Origin: Mesostigma viride
Lineage: Eukaryota; Streptophyta; Mesostigmatophyceae; Mesostigmatales; Mesostigmataceae
Reading direction: 5' to 3'
NCBI GenBank assembly: GCA_009746045.1
Contig: RPFO01000181.1
Span: 1-64,000 of the forward strand
Length of the DNA: 64,000 nt
The position numbers and the translations under genes are program-made. The notes below the pieces were generated by a model. The model ran no database searches, was not told where the DNA came from, and was given only the letters and a program-made list of their open reading frames with translations. Positions within the stretch are counted from its first letter, which is position 1; every line of letters begins with the position of its first letter. This document shows, one piece after another, positions 11,004-21,905 of the stretch.

Positions 11004-11712
11004 ATGCCAAATTCGGAAGAATTTCGGATTCCGGACGATGAGGAAATAGCCGCTCCGCCGGCTGGTTCTTCGTCAAGACCAACTGTGCCGTCGTGGCAAC
11101 AATTGCTCGACGAAGTTACAGTTTCGCTCGACGAGCTTCATCGTCAGCAGCGTGCAGCTCACGCATTGCTCGGGGATAACCCCGAGGACCCCGATTTGCC
11201 AGCACTGGTGCCGGCTGTCCGCAACTCTTGGACCAGATCCGCAAATTTTATCGACATTTACGGTCCAGGTGCGGGGAGGTTTGCGGTCGGTGACCGAAGT
11301 CACGACTGCCATTGAGGAGTTGGACAACGTCCTCTCTTCACTCACCGGTTACCAGAGAAACCTGCAAAACTGGGCATCGCTTCGCACGGGGGGCGCGCCG
11401 GCGGTGTCAACAAATTTGTTTCAGGATCTCGCGCTGTTATCGCTGCTCACTCGCGGCGTACGCAGTCGCGAGCGCCAGGTTTTAATTAACCTGGTGGCAT
11501 TTCTCGCCTCAGTGCGAGAGTGGATTCCCGCGGGGTGGGAATTATTGACGATCTTTACACATCCTCTGCGCCTCGTCGCGCGTCGGCGCGTCGCAACTTA
11601 CGCGGCGGGGAGCACGCCGGTTTTAATTCATACCGGTGCAGGTCCGGAGCTGGATATGGAGGATCCTGAGTTCGTATACACGTACTGCGACTTCAGGGGC
11701 CTTGACTACTAG
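11004..11712 (+). pseudogene. ORF1 of copy A, frameshifted
   Basis: Same protein as the intact ORF1 at 38687-39397, starting MPNSEEF. Indels around 11216-11250 (CCGCAACTCTTGGACC against CCGCAACCTGTTGGACC, and nearby) shift the frame, so the N-terminal part ends early at 11315 and the rest is open only in another frame. Function unknown. This break makes copy A defective, as does its truncated pol. Confidence 0.8.
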
Positions 11713-11882
11713 TCGGCCTAATTTTCTTCTGCAGTACTTGTCGACATTTTTTTTGTCGAATTTCGGCGGCAATTCGCGGGGGCGGCAGCGACACCGGCGC
11801 AGGCGGCAGAGGCGACACAAAAATTTTGTACATATTTTCTGCTGCTTCGTTAAGGTGTTCTTTGAATAGCTGGTAGTGCAGG

Positions 11883-12998
11883 ATGGCTGAGGGACGCCGT
11901 AGCAAGGGTCCAGCCAGTGGGAATAATAATGGGGGTGCTGGTAGTGGAACCGCTCACGTAGATGACGTGGGGCTTACCGGAGAGATTACCAACCTTCCTC
12001 ACAATAATAATAATGCACAAGCTATTCATGGCTTTGATCTTACCACACAGGGTCTTTTAATTGTCAATCAGTTGCAGCCTGTAACCTCAGACTCCAAGCC
12101 TAAGCAGGCTGAAGAGTTTGTGGAGGGATTGGAAGGGTTCCCTAGCTTGTACGGTGGTACAAATTACTATCAAATCTGGATAGGCAGTAGCACTTTTGGC
12201 AAGTGTACTGACCAGATTAAGGACCTAACCAGGGAGTGCAAAAAGGCCAATAAAGCCTGGGCACTGTACGTGGCTGAGCTGAAGGAGCTGCTGGAGGATC
12301 AGAGGAAGAAAGTGGGGATCCATTGGCAGGACAAGTACCAAGGGTGGGAGGTCAAGGGGGACCTGATCCAGAACTTTCTCAACTATTGTAAGATGGTTGA
12401 GGAGGGCAGGGCTCACGGCTTTAATGTCGCTGATAACATAGCCCTAACCAACTGGCTCAAGGTTTCTGGGCTGGATAAGGCGACACGTGGCTCCTTAAAA
12501 GTCATGTGTGCCCCACACTCTACCCTGAAGGCCTACAAGGTCATCATTAAACAAGCTCTCGAGGCAGAGGAGCTGTTTGAGGGTGGAGTGCCAGCAGTGA
12601 AGGCTACCCAGGCAGGCGGGCGTACCCAGGGTGGCTCCAAGACGTCTGAGGCTGACCGAAGCCAAGGAGGGCGTAGGGGCAACCATCACAAGCGCAAGGG
12701 AGATCATTCACCTGATTCTGACAGGAGGTCACACTCCAAGTCGGTGTTCAGGCGGGTGGGTGGTCAGCCCAAGCAGGGCAACGCGTCTGACAATGGGGGC
12801 AGTGGCCAGGGCAAGTCCAAGATACAATGCTACCTGTGCAAGGGGTGGGGGCACATCAAGAAGGAGTGTCCCAGCTTCAAGAAGTCCCAGGGCCAGGGCA
12901 GCAACAAGAATAACAACAACAACAAGAAGAACAACAACAAGTCCCAGGCAGGCCAGCTTTCAAAGGGCAGTCAGCAAGAAGACAACAAGGAGCAGTGA
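11883..12998 (+). CDS. gag: Gag-like nucleocapsid polyprotein, copy A
   Basis: A 371-residue protein. Residues 50-235 are a helix-rich region that would be the capsid-like part, where gag molecules assemble into cytoplasmic particles. Residues 250-310 are basic and Gly/Ser-rich. A CX2CX4HX4C zinc knuckle (C316, C319, H324, C329) would bind the element's RNA. The tail is rich in Asn, Lys and Gln. There is no protease motif. It ends at a UGA (12996-12998) followed by CUG; 47 open codons in the same frame lead to the pol start, so a fraction of ribosomes may read through. Frame and spacing are the same in copies B and C. Confidence 0.88.
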   Translation: MAEGRRSKGPASGNNNGGAGSGTAHVDDVGLTGEITNLPHNNNNAQAIHGFDLTTQGLLIVNQLQPVTSDSKPKQAEEFVEGLEGFPSLYGGTNYYQIWIGSSTFGKCTDQIKDLTRECKKANKAWALYVAELKELLEDQRKKVGIHWQDKYQGWEVKGDLIQNFLNYCKMVEEGRAHGFNVADNIALTNWLKVSGLDKATRGSLKVMCAPHSTLKAYKVIIKQALEAEELFEGGVPAVKATQAGGRTQGGSKTSEADRSQGGRRGNHHKRKGDHSPDSDRRSHSKSVFRRVGGQPKQGNASDNGGSGQGKSKIQCYLCKGWGHIKKECPSFKKSQGQGSNKNNNNNKKNNNKSQAGQLSKGSQQEDNKEQ

Positions 12999-13139
12999 CT
13001 GTCTGAGGCAACCCCTACACACCTTAATTCACCCAAGGGGGAGGCCAGGTGCTCCAATGCAGATTTTATATCTGGGCAACAAGAGGGTGATCTCCAGGTT
13101 CAGTGTGGCCCCAGGTCACCTGGAGAGGTACAGGTTCCT

Positions 13140-15434
13140 ATGAAGACGTCCTTGACAGCTGATGCAGCTGTAAGTATGTCTGACCCTATGCATCCTCGTG
13201 CTGGGCACGAGGGTGGACCTCTCATTTTGAGAGAAACCAATGTACAACCACAGAGGGGTGTGAAGGCCTCTGGTGGTATGCATGTGGTCCCTGCTGGCGG
13301 TCCAGGTGTTGGGCATGAGCAGGGTGACTCAGGCTCTGAGTCAGAACAGGATGGAAGTCAGCATGGTGATGCTGGACAACCTGACAGCACAGTCCTGACT
13401 GTGCCAGGGACTGCTTCCTCTGTGTACCAGGAGTTGGGTGCCCGAATCCACAACATGTTTGGGCATGCCACTTCTCTGTCAAACAACTTTGCCTTCCGTA
13501 TGGGCAGGGCACCCCTTCTTAAGGCGTGTCAGCAAGCTGCCTCACGGTGTAAGTGCCAGTTGTCCTCCAACAAGCCCAGGAAATCACATGCCAAAGCTCT
13601 ACCTCAGAGCATTGGTGATCTGCAGTGTGATATCCAACACATCAGGGGCATGCAACTGTTGGTGTGCGTGGACAGGTACACGAAATACAAGGTGCTAGAG
13701 CATTTACCTTCTATGAAGAACAGGTACTTGCTGGCTGCCCTGCAGAATGTAAGAGCCAAGTTTCCTACCACAAGGATCCAGGTGGACATGCAGTTTCAGC
13801 ATCTCAAGGGTGATCCTACCCTTCCTGAGTTGCTGGTTACACCTAGGGAGGCTCATGGGCAGCAGGGTGCTATCGAGAGGGCAATCCAGGAGGTCAAGAA
13901 ATTGATCATCTCTGAAGACTGGGTACCCTTGTCTGCACCTGCACTTGTCAGGAGTGCATGGCTGAGGAACGTGGAGCAGCAGCTGAACAGCAGGGTTAAC
14001 TTCTACTATGATGGAGTTGCTGTCAGCCCAATGGGTCTATATCATGGCCTGTGCCCACCACATGTGCTGGAGGGCTGGAAACATGCTGCACATGTCACCT
14101 TTGCCAAGCTGAGGGAGAAGGACCGGGGTTGGAAGATGCTGGAGCCACAAGTGGGTCAGAAGGTCCTAGCTTGGAAGGAACCTAGCCTTTATGGCAAACG
14201 TGGTAGCTGGAGTCCTGGGGTGGTTACCCAGGTTGATGAAGCTAGCCACGCATGCTTGGTCAGCATGGAGGACGAACCAAAGCATGTACACCGGCTGAGT
14301 TGGTCATATGTCAAGCCTAACCTGATGAATGAGAACAGTCAGGCACAAGGCTCACAGGATCTGCAGGATTTTCAGGTCCCAGGTGACATCACTGACGCAA
14401 CGACCACATCTGTTGCAGGGGAATCTGTCAGCCCTGGCCAGGTTGCAGAGGTACTTGTTGAACAGGCTGCAAGGTCAACAGCTGGGGAGTCAACTGTCAA
14501 GCCCAAGGCACTAACCAAGCCCAGGGGGACAAGTTTGGCTGGATTGATTGGGGCTCTACAAAGGGCCAAGAAGCAGCCCAAGGTAGCCAAGCTCAGGTGG
14601 CATGGCAATCTGGGGCTGGACACTGCCTTAGAGGTAGACACTAATTCTCAGGTCTCCATTATTGGGACCAGGGCTGCAGCAGGGTACAGCATGTCTGAAC
14701 CCAGCTATCAGTTTGTGTCTGACTTCAGTGGCGGGGTACACGTGAAGGTACTGGGTGAGGTATTCATTCCTATCCTTGGACAGGACACTGCTTTTTGTGT
14801 CTTGGAGGGCTATCAAGGACCTGCTCTTCTGGGGCAGAATTTCCTATGCCAGGATGGGGTAGTGATCACGTCCTCTCTCCTGACTAAGGAAGGGGCTGGT
14901 CAGGTCCCACTGATTAATTTCAGGACCACTCACCTATCACGTGCAGTAACCAGGACGGTTAAGCGTGTGCAAGTGTGCCAGGGGCAGGAGCCCTTGGTTG
15001 ATGACCTCATACTGCCAGCTGCTAGTCATCCAAGCAGTTTGGGCATTGGTCCTCACTCACTTGCTGGACACAGCCCTATCAACTACCAAGGCCTGGTGAA
15101 GCTCATGTCCTCTCCCATTATGTGTCCCCAGGTCACACTGGGTCTCATTAAATCTGGGGAGGATTGGATCTCCAAGAAATGCGTGGAACCTGTCAATGAC
15201 CTGCCTCCTGCACGATGTCTACTCAAGCTCAAGTTTGTCATCAAGATGAAGGAGGTGGACGGGGTCAAGGTACCACATGTCAGGCCAGTGCTGAATGAGT
15301 TCAAGGGTACTGGTGAGTGCACTGCTGAGGAGTTGTATACCCCTGGCATGCTGCATGATACTTGGAGGCTGCTGCTGTGTGTCTTTCTAGGCCTTCTCAA
15401 CAAGGGCTTGGACTATGGCCTGCAGCAGTTGTGA
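13140..15434 (+). pseudogene. pol: Pol of copy A, truncated after the start of RT
   Basis: Matches residues 1-760 of the full pol: integrase, the retropepsin-like domain and the first part of reverse transcriptase. It stops matching at about 15419, just before the RT motif with the first catalytic Asp. It then runs into eight filler bases and the LTR of copy B, gaining four foreign residues (LQQL) before a stop at 15434. The missing C-terminal part reappears as copy D at 33906. Two small differences from other copies are N399 for G and C692 for R. Confidence 0.85.
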
Positions 15435-16043
15435 GGGTAAGAATGCCACGAATTCCGCCATGGTTCTTGCAGGAAGTTGCCTTTATTAACAATCAGGAAA
15501 CACAGACGTAAGTCACGTCACTTCCAAGACTGCACGCAGCACAGACGACAGGGTCGCAGTGCCAAGAGAACGTGCACGCAAGAACTAGCGTCCCGGTGTG
15601 ACCAAGTCACTCATATAGCTTACTAGGGACGCGTCCAAGTATTCAGCTGCACTGTCACAGCTGAACTGTCAATCAATTGATTACACAGACTCTGGCACGC
15701 CTTTGGCGCGCAGATCTATCAATTGTCCATACGGCTAGTCCTGTGGACCTATCCGTACACTAGTCAGCATCAATTGTCTCATAGGTCCTGGCGCGCTACA
15801 GTGCGCCTACCTATCAATTGACCATCAAGTCCTGTACAAGTCCTGTCAACGTCCTGCGGACTATCAAAGTGACACTTGTACATCCTGTGTCCGTACGCGC
15901 CCACAGTGGCGCGCCGGGTACTGTCGGCACAGCCTAGGAAACGTCATAACTTTTACGTTCCTTAACCAAATGAGGCGTTCAAGGTGCCGTTGGAAAGAGC
16001 GTAACAATCTCTATCCATCTAACGTAAATCCTTTACGTTAACT
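15427..16043 (-). repeat. 3' LTR of copy B
   Basis: 617 bp. On the plus strand it begins AGTTGTGAGGG and ends CGTTAACT, giving inverted ends AGTT...AACT. It abuts filler bases at the end of copy A. Confidence 0.93.
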
Positions 16044-16992
16044 CCAATCCCTTCTTTTCTTTAGGGGTCACATCCCCTGCCAGGGACCCTTGAAGTAGCT
16101 TGAAATGTCCTTCACTCCAGCTTGAAGCTTGAACAGATGTCTTTAATGGCCAATGCCATTCCCCCAGCCCTTTCTTTTAAGGAACTGGAAAAGAAACAGA
16201 TCTGCCACAGGGAAAACCATTTCATGAGAAATGGAGAAAACCTATGGAAGTGGCATTACAGAGTACCACCAGATATTAGAAGCACACAAAATTAAATACA
16301 TACAGGTTAATTCTATGAGGTCTTCTCCAGGAATTAATCCCATCACCTCGGTAGAGCCTCCAGTACAATGACCTTCTGGCGGTGAGTTACATTAATCCCA
16401 GATACTAATCCCATAAAACCCAGTACATATTCAATATAAGTACAATAAATCCATGACAATTAAAATACCACTTGACAAAGTAAGGCGTATTACAATAGTT
16501 TGCCTGTCATTCTCTCAACAGGGGTCTATTGGCGCCCGTCTTACGGCGCCCGTCTACTTGCCAGATGGTAAACTGCCACAGCAAACAAATGACAAAATGA
16601 AACACATAGGCAACAATTAAATCCTGCCCTGGGGAACTAGGGAAGTCTGAACAGGCAAACACCTGAACAGGCCAGCTTGTAGAAACATAATACCAGGGAA
16701 TCGAACCCCGCCCTATAAACCCCAGAATAAAGGTTCCCAGACCATTGTGAGAAGTATGTACAAATATACATTTCTTTTAAAATAGAATACATGGTCTGTA
16801 ATGGACCTGTCAACCTTGTGTAGTCAACAGCATGAACCCCAGCCAAAACCTGGCTGTATCCTGATTAAAATCAGAGTGAGTGTACCATGGTCCATGAGCC
16901 TTAGTACAGACTAAAATACAGGTATTATGCCAGTCACAATGCTGACACTACCACACAATCTGCTCTCCAATGCCCTATAACCATGCACCAGC
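16044..16992 (-). other. 3' UTR of copy B with polypurine tract
   Basis: 949 noncoding bases between pol and the 3' LTR. On the element's sense strand the polypurine tract AAAGAAAAGAAGGG (16049-16062) lies five bases from the LTR and would prime plus-strand DNA synthesis. A tRNA T-arm-like CGGGGTTCGATTCCCTG lies at 16694-16710. A 69-codon ORF here is conserved only because the copies are nearly identical. Confidence 0.75.
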
Positions 16993-19900
16993 TTAGACAG
17001 CTTGCTGAGATGGGTCCATCAGAGACTGAAGAACCTTGTATTGCACTGCTGCCTTCTGCACTAGCTTGGTCAAAGCATCAGCAGGATTGTCAACCCCAGG
17101 GATATGCTCAATATTGGCCAAGGAGGACAACTCCTTAAGAAGGAGATAATCCAAGTCCCTACTTCTGGCCATCTGCCTGTGCACAAACTGCACCATCCCC
17201 ATGGAGTCTGTTTTTAGAAGAGTGGTAACCTGAAGTGGCCAAGGAGTGTTAGAAGTCATCTGATGAAGCAACTCCTTCAGATAAAGGCTTGTGTGAATGC
17301 CTTCACAAATAGCCCTGCATTCTGCCACATCACTGCTGACAGCCACCCGTTTGTGCAGGCGACTAAACCAGCTCACCAAACTCCCCAGGCCTTCCTGTCT
17401 GAGCACAAAGAGCCCTGCAGCCCTGCCCCTGACCTTGGAGACCTGCCTGCTGTCCATTGAGCTATCCACATACAGCTCCATGCAAATGGGTTGTGATAAA
17501 TCCACTGCAGACAACAGAATGCCAGATGAAGCCCTGACCTGATCAGCCACCTTGGCAGACCCTAGCTCCACCAGCATGTCATCAGGCAACCTGGCTATGA
17601 CCATAAGGTCTGGCCTGGAAATGCCTGCCACCCAAGCAACCATGCCCCTCACCATGGGACACAGTGCCTGTGTGATGGTTGGAGGAAGCTTGCTAATGAG
17701 GGTCTCTTGATAGTCATTGCCCCCCACCAGCAGCATACGCCACTCCCCTCCCTTCTTCACCAGTGTGGCCTCCATGCCCACAAACAGCAGAGGCTCATTC
17801 TCCACCTGCCATTGCTCCCTACCCAGAGGAAACTTGGACTTAATGATGGTGATCAGCTCCTTAAGCCACGACGTGGGAGCTATCAGATGTAGGTCATCCC
17901 CGTGCAGCGAAGCATACACTGGCAGGCCTTCCCATTGCCCCAGAAACAGACAGGGGTCTACAGGAGAGACCTTCAAGTTGCAATGCTCCTTCAGGAAACG
18001 GTTGAGAGTCTCCCTCCAGATTATTGGACTTGACCTCAGGCCCTCCAGGCCCTTGAGGATTTTAAGGAACTCCGTGTGGATGTCCCTTTTCCATACAGCA
18101 GGCACCCTAACATAGAAAGGCGTCTTGCCCTCCCACTTTTCCTGTGCCACATCTGCATCACCCTCCAGAAATGCCCTCTTGAAGTCTATCACCACTGAGC
18201 CATAGTCCAAGCCCTTGTTGAGAAGGCCTAGAAAGACACACAGCAGCAGCCTCCAAGTATCATGCAGCATGCCAGGGGTATACAACTCCTCAGCAGTGCA
18301 CTCACCAGTACCCTTGAACTCATTCAGCACTGGCCTGACATGTGGTACCTTGACCCCGTCCACCTCCTTCATCTTGATGACAAACTTGAGCTTGAGTAGA
18401 CGTCGTGCAGGAGGCAGGTCATTGACAGGTTCCACGCATTTCTTGGAGATCCAGTCCTCCCCAGATTTAATCAGACCCAGTGTGACCTGGGGACACATAA
18501 TGGGAGAGGACATGAGCTTCACCAGGCCTTGGTAGTTGATAGGGCTGTGTCCAGCAAGTGAGTGAGGACCAATGCCCAAACTGCTTGGATGACTAGCAGC
18601 TGGCAGTATGAGGTCATCAACCAAGGGCTCCTGCCCCTGGCACACTTGCACACGCTTAACCGTCCTGGTTACTGCACGTGATAGGTGAGTGGTCCTGAAA
18701 TTAATCAGTGGGACCTGACCAGCCCCTTCCTTAGTCAGGAGAGAGGACGTGATCACTACCCCATCCTGGCATAGGAAATTCTGCCCCAGAAGAGCAGGTC
18801 CTTGATAGCCCTCCAAGACACAAAAAGCAGTGTCCTGTCCAAGGATAGGAATGAATACCTCACCCAGTACCTTCACGTGTACCCCGCCACTGAAGTCAGA
18901 CACAAACTGATAGCTGGGTTCAGACATGCTGTACCCTGCTGCAGCCCTGGTCCCAATAATGGAGACCTGAGAATTAGTGTCTACCTCTAAGGCAGTGTCC
19001 AGCCCCAGATTGCCATGCCACCTGAGCTTGGCTACCTTGGGCTGCTTCTTGGCCCTTTGTAGAGCCCCAATCAATCCAGCCAAACTTGTCCCCCTGGGCT
19101 TGGTTAGTGCCTTGGGCTTGACAGTTGACTCCCCAGCTGTTGACCTTGCAGCCTGTTCAACAAGTACCTCTGCAACCTGGCCAGGGCTGACAGATTCCCC
19201 TGCAACAGATGTGGTCGTTGCGTCAGTGATGTCACCTGGGACCTGAAAATCCTGCAGATCCTGTGAGCCTTGTGCCTGACTGCCCTCATTCATCAGGTTA
19301 GGCTTGACATATGACCAACTCAGCCGGTGTACATGCTTTGGTTCGTCCTCCATGCTGACCAAGCATGCGTGGCTAGCTTCATCAACCTGGGTAACCACCC
19401 CAGGACTCCAGCTACCACGTTTGCCATAAAGGCTAGGTTCCTTCCAAGCTAGGACCTTCTGACCCACTTGTGGCTCCAGCATCTTCCAACCCCGGTCCTT
19501 CTCCCTCAGCTTGGCAAAGGTGACATGTGCAGCATGTTTCCAGCCCTCCAGCACATGTGGTGGGCACAGGCCATGATATAGACCCATTGGGCTGACAGCA
19601 ACTCCATCATAGTAGAAGTTAACCCTGCTGTTCAGCTGCTGCTCCACGTTCCTCAGCCATGCACTCCTGACAAGTGCAGGTGCAGACAAGGGTACCCAGT
19701 CTTCAGAGATGATCAATTTCTTGACCTCCTGGATTGCCCTCTCGATAGCACCCTGCTGCCCATGAGCCTCCCTAGGTGTAACCAGCAACTCAGGAAGGGT
19801 AGGATCACCCTTGAGATGCTGAAACTGCATGTCCACCTGGATCCTTGTGGTAGGAAACTTGGCTCTTACATTCTGCAGGGCAGCCAGCAAGTACCTGTTC

Positions 19901-20478
19901 TTCATAGAAGGTAAATGCTCTAGCACCTTGTATTTCGTGTACCTGTCCACGCACACCAACAGTTGCATGCCCCTGATGTGTTGGATATCACACTGCAGAT
20001 CACCAATGCTCTGAGGTAGAGCTTTGGCATGTGATTTCCTGGGCTTGTTGGAGGACAACTGGCACTTACACCGTGAGGCAGCTTGCTGACACGCCTTAAG
20101 AAGGGGTGCCCTGCCCATACGGAAGGCAAAGTTGTTTGACAGAGAAGTGGCATGCCCAAACATGTTGTGGATTCGGGCACCCAACTCCTGGTACACAGAG
20201 GAAGCAGTCCCTGGCACAGTCAGGACTGTGCTGTCAGGTTGTCCAGCATCACCATGCTGACTTCCATCCTGTTCTGACTCAGAGCCTGAGTCACCCTGCT
20301 CATGCCCAACACCTGGACCGCCAGCAGGGACCACATGCATACCACCAGAGGCCTTCACACCCCTCTGTGGTTGTACATTGGTTTCTCTCAAAATGAGAGG
20401 TCCACCCTCGTGCCCAGCACGAGGATGCATAGGGTCAGACATACTTACAGCTGCATCAGCTGTCAAGGACGTCTTCAT
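16993..20478 (-). CDS. pol: Pol polyprotein: integrase-protease-RT-RNase H, copy B
   Basis: A 1161-residue polyprotein that would copy the element's RNA into DNA and insert it. Domains in order: an integrase zinc-binding region (H104, H109, C130, C137/C139) and integrase core with D164, D216 and E246; an SH3-like basic tail near 338-393; and a retropepsin-like domain at about 485-580 with active-site-type VDTNS (D500) and ALLGQNFL at 562-569. Then comes a copia-type reverse transcriptase (about 690-905) with D765 in VVIDFKRAF and HGDD at 859-862, and RNase H (D1005, E1053, D1091, D1134 in NPADALTK). The usual copia order has protease before integrase. I chose Met 1, but the frame is open back to the gag UGA. 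Confidence 0.9.
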   Translation of the reverse strand: MKTSLTADAAVSMSDPMHPRAGHEGGPLILRETNVQPQRGVKASGGMHVVPAGGPGVGHEQGDSGSESEQDGSQHGDAGQPDSTVLTVPGTASSVYQELGARIHNMFGHATSLSNNFAFRMGRAPLLKACQQAASRCKCQLSSNKPRKSHAKALPQSIGDLQCDIQHIRGMQLLVCVDRYTKYKVLEHLPSMKNRYLLAALQNVRAKFPTTRIQVDMQFQHLKGDPTLPELLVTPREAHGQQGAIERAIQEVKKLIISEDWVPLSAPALVRSAWLRNVEQQLNSRVNFYYDGVAVSPMGLYHGLCPPHVLEGWKHAAHVTFAKLREKDRGWKMLEPQVGQKVLAWKEPSLYGKRGSWSPGVVTQVDEASHACLVSMEDEPKHVHRLSWSYVKPNLMNEGSQAQGSQDLQDFQVPGDITDATTTSVAGESVSPGQVAEVLVEQAARSTAGESTVKPKALTKPRGTSLAGLIGALQRAKKQPKVAKLRWHGNLGLDTALEVDTNSQVSIIGTRAAAGYSMSEPSYQFVSDFSGGVHVKVLGEVFIPILGQDTAFCVLEGYQGPALLGQNFLCQDGVVITSSLLTKEGAGQVPLINFRTTHLSRAVTRTVKRVQVCQGQEPLVDDLILPAASHPSSLGIGPHSLAGHSPINYQGLVKLMSSPIMCPQVTLGLIKSGEDWISKKCVEPVNDLPPARRLLKLKFVIKMKEVDGVKVPHVRPVLNEFKGTGECTAEELYTPGMLHDTWRLLLCVFLGLLNKGLDYGSVVIDFKRAFLEGDADVAQEKWEGKTPFYVRVPAVWKRDIHTEFLKILKGLEGLRSSPIIWRETLNRFLKEHCNLKVSPVDPCLFLGQWEGLPVYASLHGDDLHLIAPTSWLKELITIIKSKFPLGREQWQVENEPLLFVGMEATLVKKGGEWRMLLVGGNDYQETLISKLPPTITQALCPMVRGMVAWVAGISRPDLMVIARLPDDMLVELGSAKVADQVRASSGILLSAVDLSQPICMELYVDSSMDSRQVSKVRGRAAGLFVLRQEGLGSLVSWFSRLHKRVAVSSDVAECRAICEGIHTSLYLKELLHQMTSNTPWPLQVTTLLKTDSMGMVQFVHRQMARSRDLDYLLLKELSSLANIEHIPGVDNPADALTKLVQKAAVQYKVLQSLMDPSQQAV

Positions 20479-20619
20479 AGGAACCTGTACCTCTCCAGGT
20501 GACCTGGGGCCACACTGAACCTGGAGATCACCCTCTTGTTGCCCAGATATAAAATCTGCATTGGAGCACCTGGCCTCCCCCTTGGGTGAATTAAGGTGTG
20601 TAGGGGTTGCCTCAGACAG

Positions 20620-21735
20620 TCACTGCTCCTTGTTGTCTTCTTGCTGACTGCCCTTTGAAGGCTGGCCTGCCTGGGACTTGTTGTTGTTCTTCTTGTTGTT
20701 GTTGTTATTCTTGTTGCTGCCCTGGCCCTGGGACTTCTTGAAGCTGGGACACTCCTTCTTGATGTGCCCCCACCCCTTGCACAGGTAGCATTGTATCTTG
20801 GACTTGCCCTGGCCACTGCCCCCATTGTCAGACGCGTTGCCCTGCTTGGGCTGACCACCCACCCGCCTGAACACCGACTTGGAGTGTGACCTCCTGTCAG
20901 AATCAGGTGAATGATCTCCCTTGCGCTTGTGATGGTTGCCCCTACGCCCTCCTTGGCTTCGGTCAGCCTCAGACGTCTTGGAGCCACCCTGGGTACGCCC
21001 GCCTGCCTGGGTAGCCTTCACTGCTGGCACTCCACCCTCAAACAGCTCCTCTGCCTCGAGTGCTTGTTTGATTATGACCTTGTAGGCCTTCAGGGTAGAG
21101 TGTGGGGCACACATGACTTTTAAGGAGCCACGTGTCGCCTTATCCAGCCCAGAAACCTTGAGCCAGTTGGTTAGGGCTATGTTATCAGCGACATTAAAGC
21201 CGTGAGCCCTGCCCTCCTCAACCATCTTACAATAGTTGAGAAAGTTCTGGATCAGGTCCCCCTTGACCTCCCACCCTTGGTATTTATCCTGCCAATGGAT
21301 CCCCACTTTCTTCCTCTGATCCTCCAGCAGCTCCTTCAGCTCAGCCACGTACAGTGCCCAGGCCTTATTGGCCTTTTTGCACTCCCTGGTTAGGTCCTTA
21401 ATCTGGTCAGTACACTTGCCAAAAGTGCTACTGCCTATCCAGATTTGATAGTAATTTGTACCACCGTACAAGCTAGGGAACCCTTCCAATCCCTCCACAA
21501 ACTCTTCAGCCTGCTTAGGCTTGGAGTCTGAGGTTACAGGCTGCAACTGATTGACAATTAAAAGACCCTGTGTGGTAAGATCAAAGCCATGAATAGCTTG
21601 TGCATTATTATTATTGTGAGGAAGGTTGGTAATCTCTCCGGTAAGCCCCACGTCATCTACGTGAGCGGTTCCACTACCAGCACCCCCATTATTATTCCCA
21701 CTGGCTGGACCCTTGCTACGGCGTCCCTCAGCCAT
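20620..21735 (-). CDS. gag: Gag-like nucleocapsid polyprotein, copy B
   Basis: An intact 371-residue gag, nearly identical to copy A, with the zinc knuckle CYLCKGWGHIKKEC at 316-329. It starts ATGGCTGAGGG and ends at UGA followed by CUG, in the same frame as pol (start-to-start distance 1257 bases, as in A and C). Confidence 0.9.
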   Translation of the reverse strand: MAEGRRSKGPASGNNNGGAGSGTAHVDDVGLTGEITNLPHNNNNAQAIHGFDLTTQGLLIVNQLQPVTSDSKPKQAEEFVEGLEGFPSLYGGTNYYQIWIGSSTFGKCTDQIKDLTRECKKANKAWALYVAELKELLEDQRKKVGIHWQDKYQGWEVKGDLIQNFLNYCKMVEEGRAHGFNVADNIALTNWLKVSGLDKATRGSLKVMCAPHSTLKAYKVIIKQALEAEELFEGGVPAVKATQAGGRTQGGSKTSEADRSQGGRRGNHHKRKGDHSPDSDRRSHSKSVFRRVGGQPKQGNASDNGGSGQGKSKIQCYLCKGWGHIKKECPSFKKSQGQGSNKNNNNNKKNNNKSQAGQPSKGSQQEDNKEQ

Positions 21736-21905
21736 CCTGCACTACCAGCTATTCAAAGAACACCTTAACGAAGCAGCAGAAAATATGTACAAAATTTTTG
21801 TGTCGCCTCTGCCGCCTGCGCCGGTGTCGCTGCCGCCCCCGCGAATTGCCGCCGAAATTCGACAAAAAAAATGTCGACAAGTACTGCAGAAGAAAATTAG
21901 GCCGA

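Noticed and set aside
12631-13143. 170-codon ORF overlapping gag in another frame, present in four copies
   Set aside because: Conserved only because the copies are nearly identical; low-complexity Arg/Thr/Ser product with no motif.
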